Of a stretch of DNA of 64,000 bases, positions 42,100 through 52,771 are shown one piece after another. Made by a program: the position numbers and the translations under genes. The notes under the pieces were generated by a model that searched no databases, was not told the DNA's origin, and saw only the letters and a list, made by a program, of their open reading frames with translations. The stretch is from Azorinus chamasolen. Taxonomy: Eukaryota > Mollusca > Bivalvia > Cardiida > Solecurtidae. The stretch's first letter is position 1; each line of letters opens with the position of its first letter. The stretch covers positions 56,048,484 through 56,112,483 of the forward strand of contig OY755241.1 in NCBI GenBank assembly GCA_963576725.1. The letters are read 5' to 3'.

Positions 42100-42381
42100 T
42101 TAAATTGGATAAGCCGTTATAACAACATATCTGTTCTTTTGCTTGACACATATAACTTTGATTTCATTGCTATTTATTTGTCTGTAACCCAAAACACAGA
42201 TGACATGATCAAAGGTTTTGGTTAAATGCTGTCTGTCTTTGACTAATTTCACAGAATCCGGTGCATACAAACACAATTCGCTAGCTCTCATCATGGTATT
42301 GCAAATAAATAGCGAAGCGTCTATACTTTTACCATTTGGCAAATGTTTCATTAAAGTGTGCTGTGATACAGTAAACTTCAT
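42100..42381 (-). CDS. Intact 93-codon ORF of unknown family
   Basis: ATG at 42381 to a stop at 42100. The chain has HTLMKH near its start, KTFDHVICVLGY in the middle and ends VVITAYP. A His near the start with a terminal (I/V)TAYP strand is reminiscent of small BECR-fold bacterial nuclease domains, but I cannot confirm this and the similarity is weak. Codon use looks coding-like compared with its surroundings. There is no visible intron and no partner gene. It is equally possible that this is chance or an exon of an unrecognised gene. Confidence 0.35.
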   Translation of the reverse strand: MKFTVSQHTLMKHLPNGKSIDASLFICNTMMRASELCLYAPDSVKLVKDRQHLTKTFDHVICVLGYRQINSNEIKVICVKQKNRYVVITAYPI

Positions 42382-42539
42382 ATTGATAACTGTCTCTGTG
42401 ATAAGTAAAAAATTTCATTCTGATCTCTGAGTTTTGAGAAAGTTGTTTTTTATTGGTCGAAATTCCGCAATCTGATTGGTCCAAGCTTAATCCGAATTTC
42501 AAATCGAAGGACAGACCAGGTGTCATTTGAATAGGTCTT

Positions 42540-43740
42540 TGTTAGGGTCCAACCAGTGTTGACTTTCTGTTGTGTCCTAAATCAACAGTGTACTGGGTTT
42601 GTTGACTTTGGCTGAATACCGTCTAACTCTTTGTGTACTTTCCTTTCTGTCTTAAAGACATTCCCTTGGCCGGCTTGGGTCTTTACAGCTAATCTGTGAA
42701 AAAGCATGCGGCACATGGTAAGAGCTATAGCAGTCTGCCTGTCAAGAACCACTGGAGCGTTCCATGTGAGGCCCGTCTCTTACATTTGATGATTTGGAAA
42801 TGATTAGATTGTCACTAATGCAGTATATGTTTTTATTTTTTATTATGCTCCCTGAAACTATAAGAAGGAGCATATAGGCCCCGCTTTGTCCGTTCGGCCT
42901 GTGAATGTCTTCTAAAGTGCTCAACCTACATTCATGACACTCCACATACAAATATATCTCATTGAGATCAAGTGCAGGGTGCAGGGGTTAAATTATAACT
43001 TTCTGAGCAGTATTTACAAATTGAATTCTCAGCTTTAATTAGGGCGCCTTTGAACATATTATAGCTCTCCTCCACTGCAGGTTAAATGGATTCTACTGCA
43101 GGCCAAATGTCCAGAGTTTTATCTCTGATATACATAAGCGCTCAGGTTTTTTTAATGTATTTAATCCTTATAAAATATTCATCTGCTAAATTGCTTGTCT
43201 GCTTCAAATGTGAAAGTGCTTCATAGTTTGTAAAGATTTGTGAAAATGTTGTCTGTCAAATAGCTTGGATCCAGATAAGATGCCGGGTTACTTGACGTCT
43301 CATCTGGATCCAACCTGTTTGCATATGGCCCTTTGTTTGTTAGTGGTAGGCTTTAAGGGTTGAACTTCTATTGGGTTCTGACCAACAATGGTCTTTTGAG
43401 TGTGTTCCCCTTGACTAATTGTATGTCAGGGCCTCTCTAGACAGAATGAGACGGCTTGCCATATTTTGCACACTTGTATCATGCTTTTACTGTTACTTTC
43501 ACGCCTATTGAGAACAATGGGGGGGATCATTGAATGGACCTGGGTAATGTCTTTAAATCAACAATGTGAGGTTTTGAACAATACCGTCTTGACAATGTGT
43601 ACTTTCCTTTGTGTCTTAAATCAACAGTGTGGTATTGGTAACAATACCTTCTAGGCCGTATTGGCTTTCCTTTGTCCATTGAGTAAACAGATATTTGAAT
43701 AGGGTGATGCAATGATGGTGAAATACTGTAGCTAAAAATA
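42540..43740. repeat. Mixed repeat block
   Basis: A ~90-bp unit with taaatcaacagtgt, gtgtactttcctttctgtc recurs at 42575, 43380, 43535 and 43615. 42842-42960 is a fragment of a bivalve repeat (attatgctccctgaaac .. ggagcatataggcccc). 43245-43370 contains a hairpin gcttggatccagataagatg .. catctggatccaacctg inside TTAA-type flanks. Confidence 0.5.
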
Positions 43741-43859
43741 GCTATGATGACATTTTAAAAATAGTTACACTCGCAGCGCCCTCTACTTGCGCATGCGCTT
43801 GAAGGAAAACAACATTGGTCATTTCAGTCATTTGAGCGTTGGACGTCAAGGCGTATACA

Positions 43860-44335
43860 TGGGAGAACTAGGTACCTTATTTATTTATTCATTCATTTAT
43901 CTTTATTTATTTATTTATTTATTTAATTATTAGACTTGTGTGTCTCTTATACATGGTCTGTTAAGGAAAGGGCCTGACCCTCAATGCCCGTGAGTACTTA
44001 CCAGATCGAGGTATACACGTCAGCTCTGTATACCGTGTAGCTCCAGATCTTTCACAATTTAAATCTCATGTGACGTCATACATGACCGACTGCCATCCAC
44101 GAAAACCCGTGACAAACTACAATCTCCTTATATGCAAATGAGCTCCTCTCATGTTACTATATATAGAAATAAAATGGCTGCGATTACGCCATCTTTGTTT
44201 ATTTCGATTACGCAAGATTACGTCATTTTTGTTTACAGCCAAAGAGGCCCCAATACTACTTATTTCATGCACAAACTGCTATTTTCTGTTTAAAAAATAA
44301 AAAATAATGGCTGTATGGACATGAATCGTTCATAA
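43860..44335. other. Low-complexity and unassigned DNA
   Basis: (attt)n run at 43878-43930; gattacgc..tttgtttat repeated twice near 44185-44235. No gene supported. Confidence 0.4.
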
Positions 44336-45140
44336 TACATTCAACATGTCCGCGTGGATTTGGGAACCCTTCTGCGTCTTCGGCTTCATTCTGGAATCGC
44401 TCGGGGTGGATAGGAGATCCTGAAGCCTTGCAGAATGACCCAGAATCTACCCTAAAGCCACCGCGAAGGACTCCTGAACGTCCCGAAGGGTTCCAGAAAA
44501 GCCTTCCCGAACAAAAGATTTGGCGTCCAAAATTTAAAACTTTGATGCCTATGGAACGCCATTCTGCCATGCTATTTGCTAAATGCGAAAAGCTTAATGC
44601 AAAATGCCTTTTGCCAATTGTGGAAATTGCTAGGAAACGAACCGGAACGTTCCAAATGATAAATGCGAAATGCTTATTGCTAAATGCATGTTTGCACTAC
44701 TAGCATTGAACAGCGACATTTGTTTAGTTGTGCAATACGCAATAAGCTTTAATGAAAATAAACATGCATTTAGCAAATATACAGTCACTTTAAAAATCGT
44801 GCAGTTCAGTGCCAGAAGTGCAAACATGCATTTAGCAATAAGCATTTCGCATTTTGTCATTTACATCTTTCACTTGGAACATTCCCTAGCAATTTACAGA
44901 ATAGGCAAAAAGCATTTCGCGTTTTGTATTTAGCAATTAACATGGCAGAATGGCGCTCCATAGATGCCGAATCTTTTCCGATCCCGATCAGTCCCCGAAT
45001 CACCCAGAAGGGTTCCCGAAGGGTTCAGGAATGGCGCGGAAGGGTTCCCGAACATCTCGAATCATCCAGAATCTGCGATATCCACATTCGGGAACCCTTC
45101 GGCGTCCTAGTGGATGCCTGGTCTTACCCAGGTACATTGA
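44335..45140. mobile_element. Foldback element with long inverted arms
   Basis: Left arm to about 44710 and right arm from about 44800 are imperfect reverse complements: gaacgccattctgccatgc vs gcatggcagaatggcgctc-like at 44943, and gcttattgctaaatgcatg vs catgcatttagcaataagc at 44823. The outer parts are GC-richer with gggttcccgaagggttc repeats. About 90 bp separates the arms. Confidence 0.65.
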
Positions 45141-45167
45141 ACCCCCACCCCCCACTTTGTAACGGCA

Positions 45168-46492
45168 GGCCCGTACCCAGGTGGGGGGCTCGCCCCCCCC
45201 CCCCCCCCCCCCAGCTGGCTCCCAAGATACCATTTTTGTTAATGGGTCCCTTTTTAGTTTTCAGCTAGATCTACCGATTTGAAATTTTACCAAGGCAATT
45301 TTTTAGTGACTGATATTTTCCTACCTCGGGGAGATTATCTTTTAAATAGTTCTCTACACAGACAGACCACCTTTGGCATGCTGTCATGCTGTGATCCACG
45401 CTTGGTCTATTTTGGTATAGACCAATCAGTGGAACCCCCGCGGAGAACACCCGAATTACGTAATCACGAGTTGGTTCCAGTTTTCGCTATACTGAAGTTT
45501 AGCAAATAAATTGTTCAGGAACCAGTCGTGTCAAAATGCAAATTGCTGCGTTTCCACAAATACCACATGTGGCACGTATATTAATTAAGTGAGGAAACAT
45601 TGTCGCAAAATTAAGACGATGGGAATGACGTATCAAGACGCTATAGCATAGCTACAAATAGCAGTATGCACTTTGACCGATAAGCGTTTTACTGGCATTG
45701 ATCAGTAACTAGTAATGAAAAAATAACTCTGAACATTTCGAATGATAAAAAAAGTAAAAATGATCTTCGTCCCCAGGCCGATTGTACTGAATAAATCAAG
45801 GTTTCTTAACGTTTTTTCATGGATTTGTTTTGTAACTTGAGATTGGGAATTTTCCTCCCAAAAATGGGTGCAAAACATACCTTTTGCTATTGGGAATATA
45901 CCCAAATAAGGGCTATAAAATCAGCCAAAATATTATTGTAAAATAAGATTAAATGGAATGTCTTTTTCATTGTATACATAAATCTGTTATAACCAGGTGA
46001 GCGAATAAGGGCCATCATGACCCTCATGGTAAACTGTAACATTTGATGTTTGTAGTTTTGATCAGAGTTGTTTTCACCTTTAGAATAAAGACATAAGCAG
46101 ATGCTAGTTCTGAGATGAATAATGCAGAGTCTGTCCATGGCAAAAAACTTTAAGCGTAATCAAATGTCTGTCTGTCTGCCAATGGCAAAATACTTTAATC
46201 ATGTTCATATGCGTGTCTGTCTATAGCAAAAAAACTTTAGCCTTGATCGCAACTTTTGGTGTTAATTTAAAATAATTATACAAAGCCCCTGCATTGAAAC
46301 ATTGGTGATCATTCATCATGCTTTAAGTCTATACACTGAAATCCAGGTGTAAAAAGGAGCCGATTTCCTATAATATACATGTAACAAAATTATATCTTGA
46401 TAGAGAGATTCAGATAGCAGGAAATTGCACCATTGTGCCCACCCCAACTAGGCCCCCCAGCAAATAATTTCTGGGTACGGCCCTGGTAACGC
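45168..46492. mobile_element. hAT-like element, ~1.3 kb
   Basis: Inverted ends caggcccgtacccag (45168) and ctgggtacggccctg (to 46492). Next to the left end is a poly-C run (45187-45212). It contains gatgtttgtagttttgatc and aataaagacataagcagatg, shared with the copy at 16855-18175. CAGGGCCG-type ends are usual for hAT elements. No transposase is coded; non-autonomous. Confidence 0.6.
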
Positions 46493-46905
46493 ATATCCAA
46501 TCAATTTATAAAACAACTGGATTCATAATTTTTCAATCTATTATATACTGTATGTATGTTTCCCTCATGTTGTACATGTTAGTACCTGAGACGAAATAAA
46601 GATATGTTCTGTTCTGTTCTATTGATAAAACACTGATATTTAGGTAGAAATATTTAGATACATAGCACACTTTAGTTATCTTATAATACGTAACGTTGAA
46701 TACAAACTATAAATACAGTATTTGAGCATTTAATTTTTATGAAATATAACGTGATCTGTGTACAAACTATCAAATCGGAAGTTTGTGATGATTGCCAGCA
46801 CATGTTTTCTCGTGACCATTAAACACATCTTCTATACATTTGTACACAGATGATATAAAAAACACATACACATTTTTCAATATAATGTGATTTAGATCGG
46901 ATTAT

Positions 46906-47970
46906 GGTGGTTTCGTCAAACTACCGGTTCGTCAAACTGGACTTTATGAACAAAAGTGGTAGTGGTTTCGTCAAACTGTTAATAATGGTATAAATTGTGG
47001 CACAAATTTGTTGGTAATATAATAAATGTCATAAATGTTATTTATTGATTAATTAATAATAATATTTATTTGATAGAGTTTAGTGTACTTGTTTTAATGG
47101 CGAGTGCAATCATTTATTTCATTTATAATTTTTATACCGTCTTTTATTTTATTGAAATCTTAAATGGTGAATATGATGACGATATTATTATTATTGTTGT
47201 TGTTACATGAAATTATGATCATGATGCCTAAATCCTGTGCTGTAGGAAATGCTATTTTAACCATTTAAACCCCAGTAACACGTATATACGTATATGGCAG
47301 CGAGAGAGTTAGCATCTGTGATTCTCCATGCGAACAGTTTCGATCCAGAGGAGACGCGTGCAACTCGGCATTCACCAGGATCCAGACTGGTTGCTAGTAT
47401 GTGAACAAATGAAAATTGTAGCAGACGACTGATTTATATATAACAAATTGGGCAGCGAAAGAATAAAGTGTGTTATACAGTTAAAAGCAGCTAAAATGTA
47501 AATGTTTAACCCTTTCCCTGTTCAATAGGAATGAAGGTAAAAAAGGCACAATGGATATTTACTGATTGATGTCACATGACGGCGTGTGCGCACGAGTATC
47601 CGGTATTGATAGAGACTGTACAATCAGTATAATTATTATTTCGTAAGCAATTAGGACAGACCCAGAACAGACTATGTCTGCTCCGGGTCTATCCTGATTG
47701 TAATTGCGCGAAAAAGCACTTTATGAGGGAAAGGGTTAAAGACAACAAGTTATCCTTGCAAATACCATGCAAATAATCCTTTGACGACCTTTAATTGCAT
47801 TTACAAAAGTTCACGTAAATTATGATTTAATTATCACATAAACATTTATATTCAAACCTAACTATGCCGCGTTTTATACTGTACCCACTATATTTTATCA
47901 GTTTGACGAAACCACTTTTCGGTTACTATGTAATATCAGTTTGACGAACCGGTAGTTTGACGAAACCACC
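46906..47970. mobile_element. 1.06-kb element with 34-bp perfect inverted ends
   Basis: ggtggtttcgtcaaactacc + ggttcgtcaaactg at 46906 is the exact complement of 47937-47970. A second inner pair, gtggtttcgtcaaactg (46970) and cagtttgacgaaaccac (47898), repeats the motif. The same cgtcaaac/gtttgacg word appears four times per end region. Inside lie a family A MITE variant (47507-47737) and another hairpin (47255-47400). No ORF of note. Flanks (tcaatataatgtgatttag) are themselves repeated at 46875 and 48048. Confidence 0.8.
47507..47737. mobile_element. Family A MITE variant
   Basis: TTAACCCTTTCCCTGTTC and GAGGGAAAGGGTTAA ends; the core is reduced to agacccagaacagactat / gtctgctccgggtct. It is a more diverged subfamily with gacggcgtgtgcgcacg inside. 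Confidence 0.7.
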
Positions 47971-48246
47971 AACACCCTTTAGATCTGGATCTATCTAACC
48001 TAAAAAAACATAAACAAAATTTTAACAGTTTAAACAGAACACTTTTTATCAATATAATGTGATTTAGATCTGGGTCTAAACTATGAAATCGGTAGTTTGC
48101 TTAATTGCCAGCGTCTATTGGATAGGCTAACATCAAATGCTTATGTTATATCAGAGACATTGATACATACATGTATGTATATGTCTCTGGTTATATCGAC
48201 AATACAATTATTCATAAATATTTAAACACATTGAATCTACCACTTT

Positions 48247-49378
48247 TTAGCTCACCAGAGCACTTTTGTGCTCAGGGTGAACTTTTGTGATCGCCTGATG
48301 CCCGTCGTCCGTTGGCGTGCGTCATCCGTTGTCAACAATTTGAACCTTTAAAATTCTTCTTTACTGAATCTACATGGTCCTCAGCTTTCATCTTTGGTAC
48401 ATAGCATCATCTTTAGGTCCTCTACAAAAGTTATATAAATTATGCCACTGGGATCAAAATTGGCCCCGCCCAGGGGTGCCTTGTGTTCTATAGAAACATA
48501 TAGTAAACCTTTAAAAATCTTCTCCTCTGAAACTAGAAGGTTCTCAGCTTTCATATATGGCACATAGCATCATGTTAAAGTCCTCTACAAAAGTTATATA
48601 AATTATGTCCCTTGGGTCAAAATTGGCCCCGCCCCAGGGGTAGTCAGTTTTCAATAGAAACATATAGTGAAAACTTTGAAAATCTTCCCCTCTGAAACTG
48701 GAAGGTTTTCAGCTTTCATATTTGGCACATAGCATCATGTCCAGGTCCTCTACAAAAGTTATATAAATTATGGCCCCGGGGTCAAAATTGGCCCCGTCCC
48801 AGGGGTGCCTTGTTTTATATAGAAACATATAATAAAACTTTGAATATCTTCTCTGAAACTGGAAGGTTTTCAGCTTTCAAATTTGGCACATAGCATCATG
48901 TTCAGGTCCTCTCCGAAAGTTGTATAAATCATGCCCCTAGGGTCAAAATTGGCCCCATCCCATGGGTAGCCAGTTTTCAATAGAAACATATAGTGAGACT
49001 TTGAAATTCTTCTTTACTGAATTTACAGGGTCCTCAGCTTTCATATTTGGCACATAGCACCATGTTCAGGTCCTCTACGAAAGTTGTATAAATTATGCCC
49101 CTGGGGTCAAAATTGGCCCCGCCCCTGGGGTAGCCATTTTTCAATAGAAACATATAGTGAAAACTTTGAAAATCTTCTCGTCTTAAACTGGAATGTTCTT
49201 AACTCTCATATGTGGCACATAGCATCATGTTCAGGTCCTCTACAAAAGTTATATAAATTAGGCCCCTGGGATAAAAATTGACCCTGCCCCAGTTTCTATA
49301 GAAACATATAGTGAAAACTTTGAAAATCTTCTTCTCCGATTGTCTGGTGAGCGATATCAGAGCATTTCAGGCCCTCTT
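48247..49378. mobile_element. Pearl-like element with ~165-bp units
   Basis: Left end tttttagctcaccagagcac, then gcccgtcgtccgttggcg, then about six units with gaaacatatagtgaaaac, ctcagctttcatatttggc, tcaggtcctctacaaaag and gtcaaaattggccccg. The right end is ggtgagcgatatcagagc and gccctcttgttat, complementary to AACAAGAG termini elsewhere. It has the bivalve pearl-type layout with the gctcacc motif inverted at both ends. Confidence 0.75.
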
Positions 49379-49399
49379 GTTATACAATATAAAGTGATG

Positions 49400-49940
49400 T
49401 GAAAATTTAATCCCTATGTAATGATAAGGTCGACGAAACGACTTTGGGTTTACTATATAAATTAAGGTCGACGAAACGACCATAAATCTGCCAGAGTGTG
49501 TGACGTAACGCTTGCTTGTGCCATAGAAATGGTGTTGTAAAGGTTGACAGTGTGTGACGTAACGCTTGATAGTGCCTGAGAATAGTGTTGTAAAGGCTGA
49601 TATTGTGTGACGTAATGCTTGATCGTGCCAGAGAATGGTGTTGTAAAGCTTGACAGCGTGTGCGCGCACGCCAGAGAATAGACGGTGTGTGGTGTAACGC
49701 TCGATTGTGCAAGAGAATGTCGTCGTTAACTAAAGGCTGACAAAGCAGTAATTGATCCATTGAGTAAAAAAAGTGTTGTAAAGGCTGACAGCTTGTCAAA
49801 AAATGTTGTAAAGGCTGACAACATGACATGCTGTCAGCCTTTACAACATTTTTTTTACTCAATGCATCAATTACTGCTTTGTCAGCCTTTACGACATTCT
49901 CTTGCACAATCAAGCGTTACACCACTCACTGTCTATTCTT
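49400..49940. repeat. ~60-bp repeats leading into a 115-bp inverted repeat
   Basis: Direct units gtgtgacgtaacgcttga + gtgccagagaatggtgttgt run from 49495 to 49720. Then an inverted repeat: left arm about 49674-49793, right arm 49829-49940, around 93% complementary by eye, 35-nt spacer. Earlier, aaggtcgacgaaacgac is doubled at 49425 and 49465. Confidence 0.75.
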
Positions 49941-50212
49941 ATGACGTTATGCTTAATTGCCTCACAGAACATGTCATTATAAAGCGGGTCATTACACGTT
50001 GGGTATTTATTTTTGTACGTTGGGTATCTAACTATCTATCCGGGTATGTTTAAGTCTTTGACAAAGATGCCAATCAATAAGAACACGTTTCCAGACAATT
50101 GTAATGTATTTCACGTGTAACTTGCCCCATCACTGTATTTATTTCAATATACCTGCACACTATGATTGCACAGTATATTCCAGGTTTCAATATTATTATT
50201 ATTATATTTACA

Positions 50213-50477
50213 GGGTTGCCACAAACCAGAGGAAACAAAATTCCCTGACATAATTTCAAATTTTCCTGACACATTACATCCCCAAATTTGGTCTTTTCTT
50301 TTATAATTGCTGTAATACTTTATGAAACTTTTAAAAATATATGACCTTCATTCTCATGTTTTCAAAATTCCCTGACATTTGCCTATATTTTTTCAAATTT
50401 CCCTGACAATTCTCAAAATTCCCTGATCTTGATTTTTTTTAATTTTCCCGACTTTTTCCTGACGCGTGGCAACCTTG
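50213..50477. mobile_element. CAGGGTTGCCAC element, copy 2
   Basis: Left caGGGTTGCCACaaaccag, right gacgcGTGGCAACCttg. Inner aaaattccctgac blocks are expanded relative to the copy at 13307-13535. Confidence 0.65.
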
Positions 50478-50514
50478 ATATACCTGTTGTAATGTACTGA
50501 CAGGTATCTATATA

Positions 50515-50625
50515 AATCCATAAGCAAACAGAACAGACCCTGATCAGACAGCTCCTAAAGGAGCTGTCTGATCTGGGTCTTTTCTGTTTGCAAATGTTTT
50601 TTTTTCTACAAGGAAAAGGGTTAAG
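50515..50625. mobile_element. Family A MITE fragment
   Basis: Only the hairpin and one end remain: agcaaacagaacagaccc .. gatcagacagctcctaaagg .. ctgatctgggtcttttctg .. ggaaaagggTTAA. Confidence 0.6.
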
Positions 50626-50859
50626 ACTTTATTAAGTGGAGGGTTGATAAAAATAAAACAGAAATACAAGTAGATCTTAAATAACATCTTTACTTCATTA
50701 CCGTTAGGTACATATTGGTTAAAGTCTTAAAAATATTTGCCAACAAATAGTTGGTTCAAAATTGGATGCAGTAACCAAATCCAGTTTGATTTTATGACTG
50801 AAAAAAAAAATAGATGAAGACATGATACAATAAAAATTACAAGAACAGAAAGCAAATGC

Positions 50860-51235
50860 TTAACCCATTCCCTCATATTGACGACTTTTTATATTATATA
50901 AGGATTAATTGTTTTACAAACCAGTCATGAGAGATTGGGTGTCTCATAAATAAAGAATAAACATTGAACAAGGAAAGGGTTAACACTGAGTAAATGTGTT
51001 TAAACAGAATCAGTTAAAATAAAGATTAACCTTAAGCCCGCTATGGGCGGATGAGTGAATACCTATGCAAACAGTTTGGATCCAGATGAGACGCCGAGTA
51101 ACTCCGCGTCTCTTCAGGATCCAAACACACTGGTTGCATTTTTGAAGACAAATTGATTACAGCTTGAATTTTGAAAATGTAGTAGGTGAAAATGTCTGTA
51201 AAAATAATTTGCTCAGCAGGCTAAAGGTTTAAATA
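50860..51235. mobile_element. Two TTAA elements; second has a GGATCCAGATGAGACG hairpin
   Basis: 50861-50983 is a short TTAACCCATTCCC .. GGAAAGGGTTAA element without the usual core. 51025-51232 has ends ttaaccttaagcccgct and agcaggctaaaggtttaa and a hairpin gtttggatccagatgagacg .. cgtctcttcaggatccaaac. The latter core shares CCAGATnAGACG with families A, C and D. Confidence 0.6.
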
Positions 51236-51239
51236 ACCG

Positions 51240-51690
51240 TGAATTGCTGCTTTAATTTGAACAATGCACATTCAGTCCTATCATTATCATTACCGCTCCG
51301 TTGAATGTCATTTGCCCAAATTCCAGTCTGCTTTGTAATTGAATCTCATAATTTTGAAATGCATCCTGTTAAAACTATGACTGTTTGGAACCTGATCTGG
51401 ATCCAAACTTCTGAAAATGTCTGATGTCAAAAATCTTGTCTGTTGTGTATGTGCATGGAAAGTAGCTCATGAGCTAATTATTTATCTGTTATTTATATCT
51501 GATGTAAAATAAAATTGTATTGTAGTTTTTACTTGAACAAACGAATTTTGAGTGTTCTAATGCAAACTTCAAAGCTGTTATTATTATGCTGTAGTCTTCT
51601 CACGTATAAACAAATAAATTGTGTGCCATTTGTCACAATAGCTAATAACATGCAGGTCAGAATGAGAGATAAAATACATATAACAGAGGT
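51240..51690. other. Intergenic, no feature recognised
   Basis: AT-rich. No repeat seen elsewhere in the window except the word ggtccagataaaatggg at the right edge, where a family F copy starts. Confidence 0.4.
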
Positions 51691-52065
51691 CCAGATAAAA
51701 TGGGTAAATTAAAACATTTTCAAGAATAACTTCCTTTATTTCTCAACCAAACCCTCTTCGAGACGATTCTAAAGAGAGGTACAGTAGAATCCCACTAATG
51801 CGACCACTTAATAAAAGAACATGGGTGTCTTTATAAGCAGGTGGTTGTTTAATGCAGGACAAAAGTAATACAGAAAGCTCCTAGAGGAGCTTTCTGTATT
51901 ACTTTTTTCCTGCATTAAGCTCCCACCTGCATCTAGCACCCAGAATTATACCTCTTTTAGGTGGTCGCATTAGCGGGGTTTTACTGTAACAACATAGTGT
52001 TTGATGGAGAAATGACGATTTTCGTACTTGAGCCCGCACGTTTATCTGTCGCTCTGCTTGTAATG
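51688..52065. mobile_element. Family F MITE split by a family E MITE
   Basis: Family F starts at 51688 (aggtccagataaaatggg), reaches gattctaaagagagg at 51779, and resumes acatagtgtttgatgga at 51993. Between them is a complete family E element (51780-51988) bounded by TA. Deleting it restores a family F hairpin with a single TA. Confidence 0.75.
51780..51988. mobile_element. Family E MITE nested in family F
   Basis: Ends tacagtagaatcccactaat and attagcggggttttactgta, near-complementary; inner hairpin acagaaagctcctagaggag .. ctttctgtattac. The stem differs from other E copies (gaacgctcc), so this is a sister subfamily. Confidence 0.75.
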
Positions 52066-52234
52066 GTTGTCGGTTATCACATTTTCTTTGTTGTAGTCTC
52101 TTGCAAAATGTTATAAACAATCTTTGCTGTATTCAAATTCAGGCAATGAAATCATGTAGTGAGTAATTCTTGTATAAATATTTCATTAGGGAAAAGGTTC
52201 AGAGGTGACTCAAAAGAACTTCCATCTTCGGGCC

Positions 52235-52456
52235 TTAACCCATAACTTCATGGGCTATTTTTAGCTCCAACCTCTTTGAATAAATCTACAGAAAAGAAGC
52301 ATTAACTAGAGAAAAGAAAAATGTTATAATTGTGAAGTTTTGTTGAAACCATTGTGATAAATAGAACATTTGCTCCTATGGAGCAAATGCTCTATTTATC
52401 ACAATGCTTACATAAAGTGACTTTTACAGAGGCGTATTTATGGAGAAAAGGGTTAA
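52235..52456. mobile_element. Family B MITE downstream of DHX9
   Basis: TTAACCCATAACTTCATGG .. TTAA, palindrome gataaatagaacatttgctcc .. ggagcaaatgctctatttatc. It begins about 140 bp past the DHX9 stop, so it could be part of the 3' UTR. Confidence 0.7.
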
Positions 52457-52598
52457 TGCAGAACAAAAGCCACCTACTGTTAAAGACAAATTTATCAATT
52501 TAATTGTAACTTGGAACAGGTTAGACTGCAGTTGCAACACTTTTGCACTAAGTCCTTGACAAAGTCTCCTTTCCTCATAAGACTCCTCCTCTTTCAGC

Positions 52599-52771
52599 TC
52601 AGTATCCACCTCTTGGGCCGCCCCTGAAGCCACCGGCACCCCTAAATCCACCTCCAAATCCTCCTCCTCGACCTCCACGAAATCCTCCACCACCCCCAAA
52701 TCCTCCACCACCTCCAAATCCTCCACCACCCCCAAATCCTCCACCACCCCCAAATCCTCCTCTGAAGCCTC
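52599..52771 (-). CDS. DHX9: DHX9 exon h: glycine-rich C-terminus and stop
   Basis: 173 nt. Four consecutive GGGGGF units, then [18 protein letters not shown] and a final PRGGY before TGA. The repeat is also a DNA minisatellite (ggatttgggggtggt units), so unit number may vary between individuals. Confidence 0.88.

Noticed and set aside
49367..49913. Minus-strand ORFs of 100 and 168 codons
   Set aside because: They translate the direct and inverted repeats at 49.4-49.9 kb; peptide repeats match the DNA repeats.
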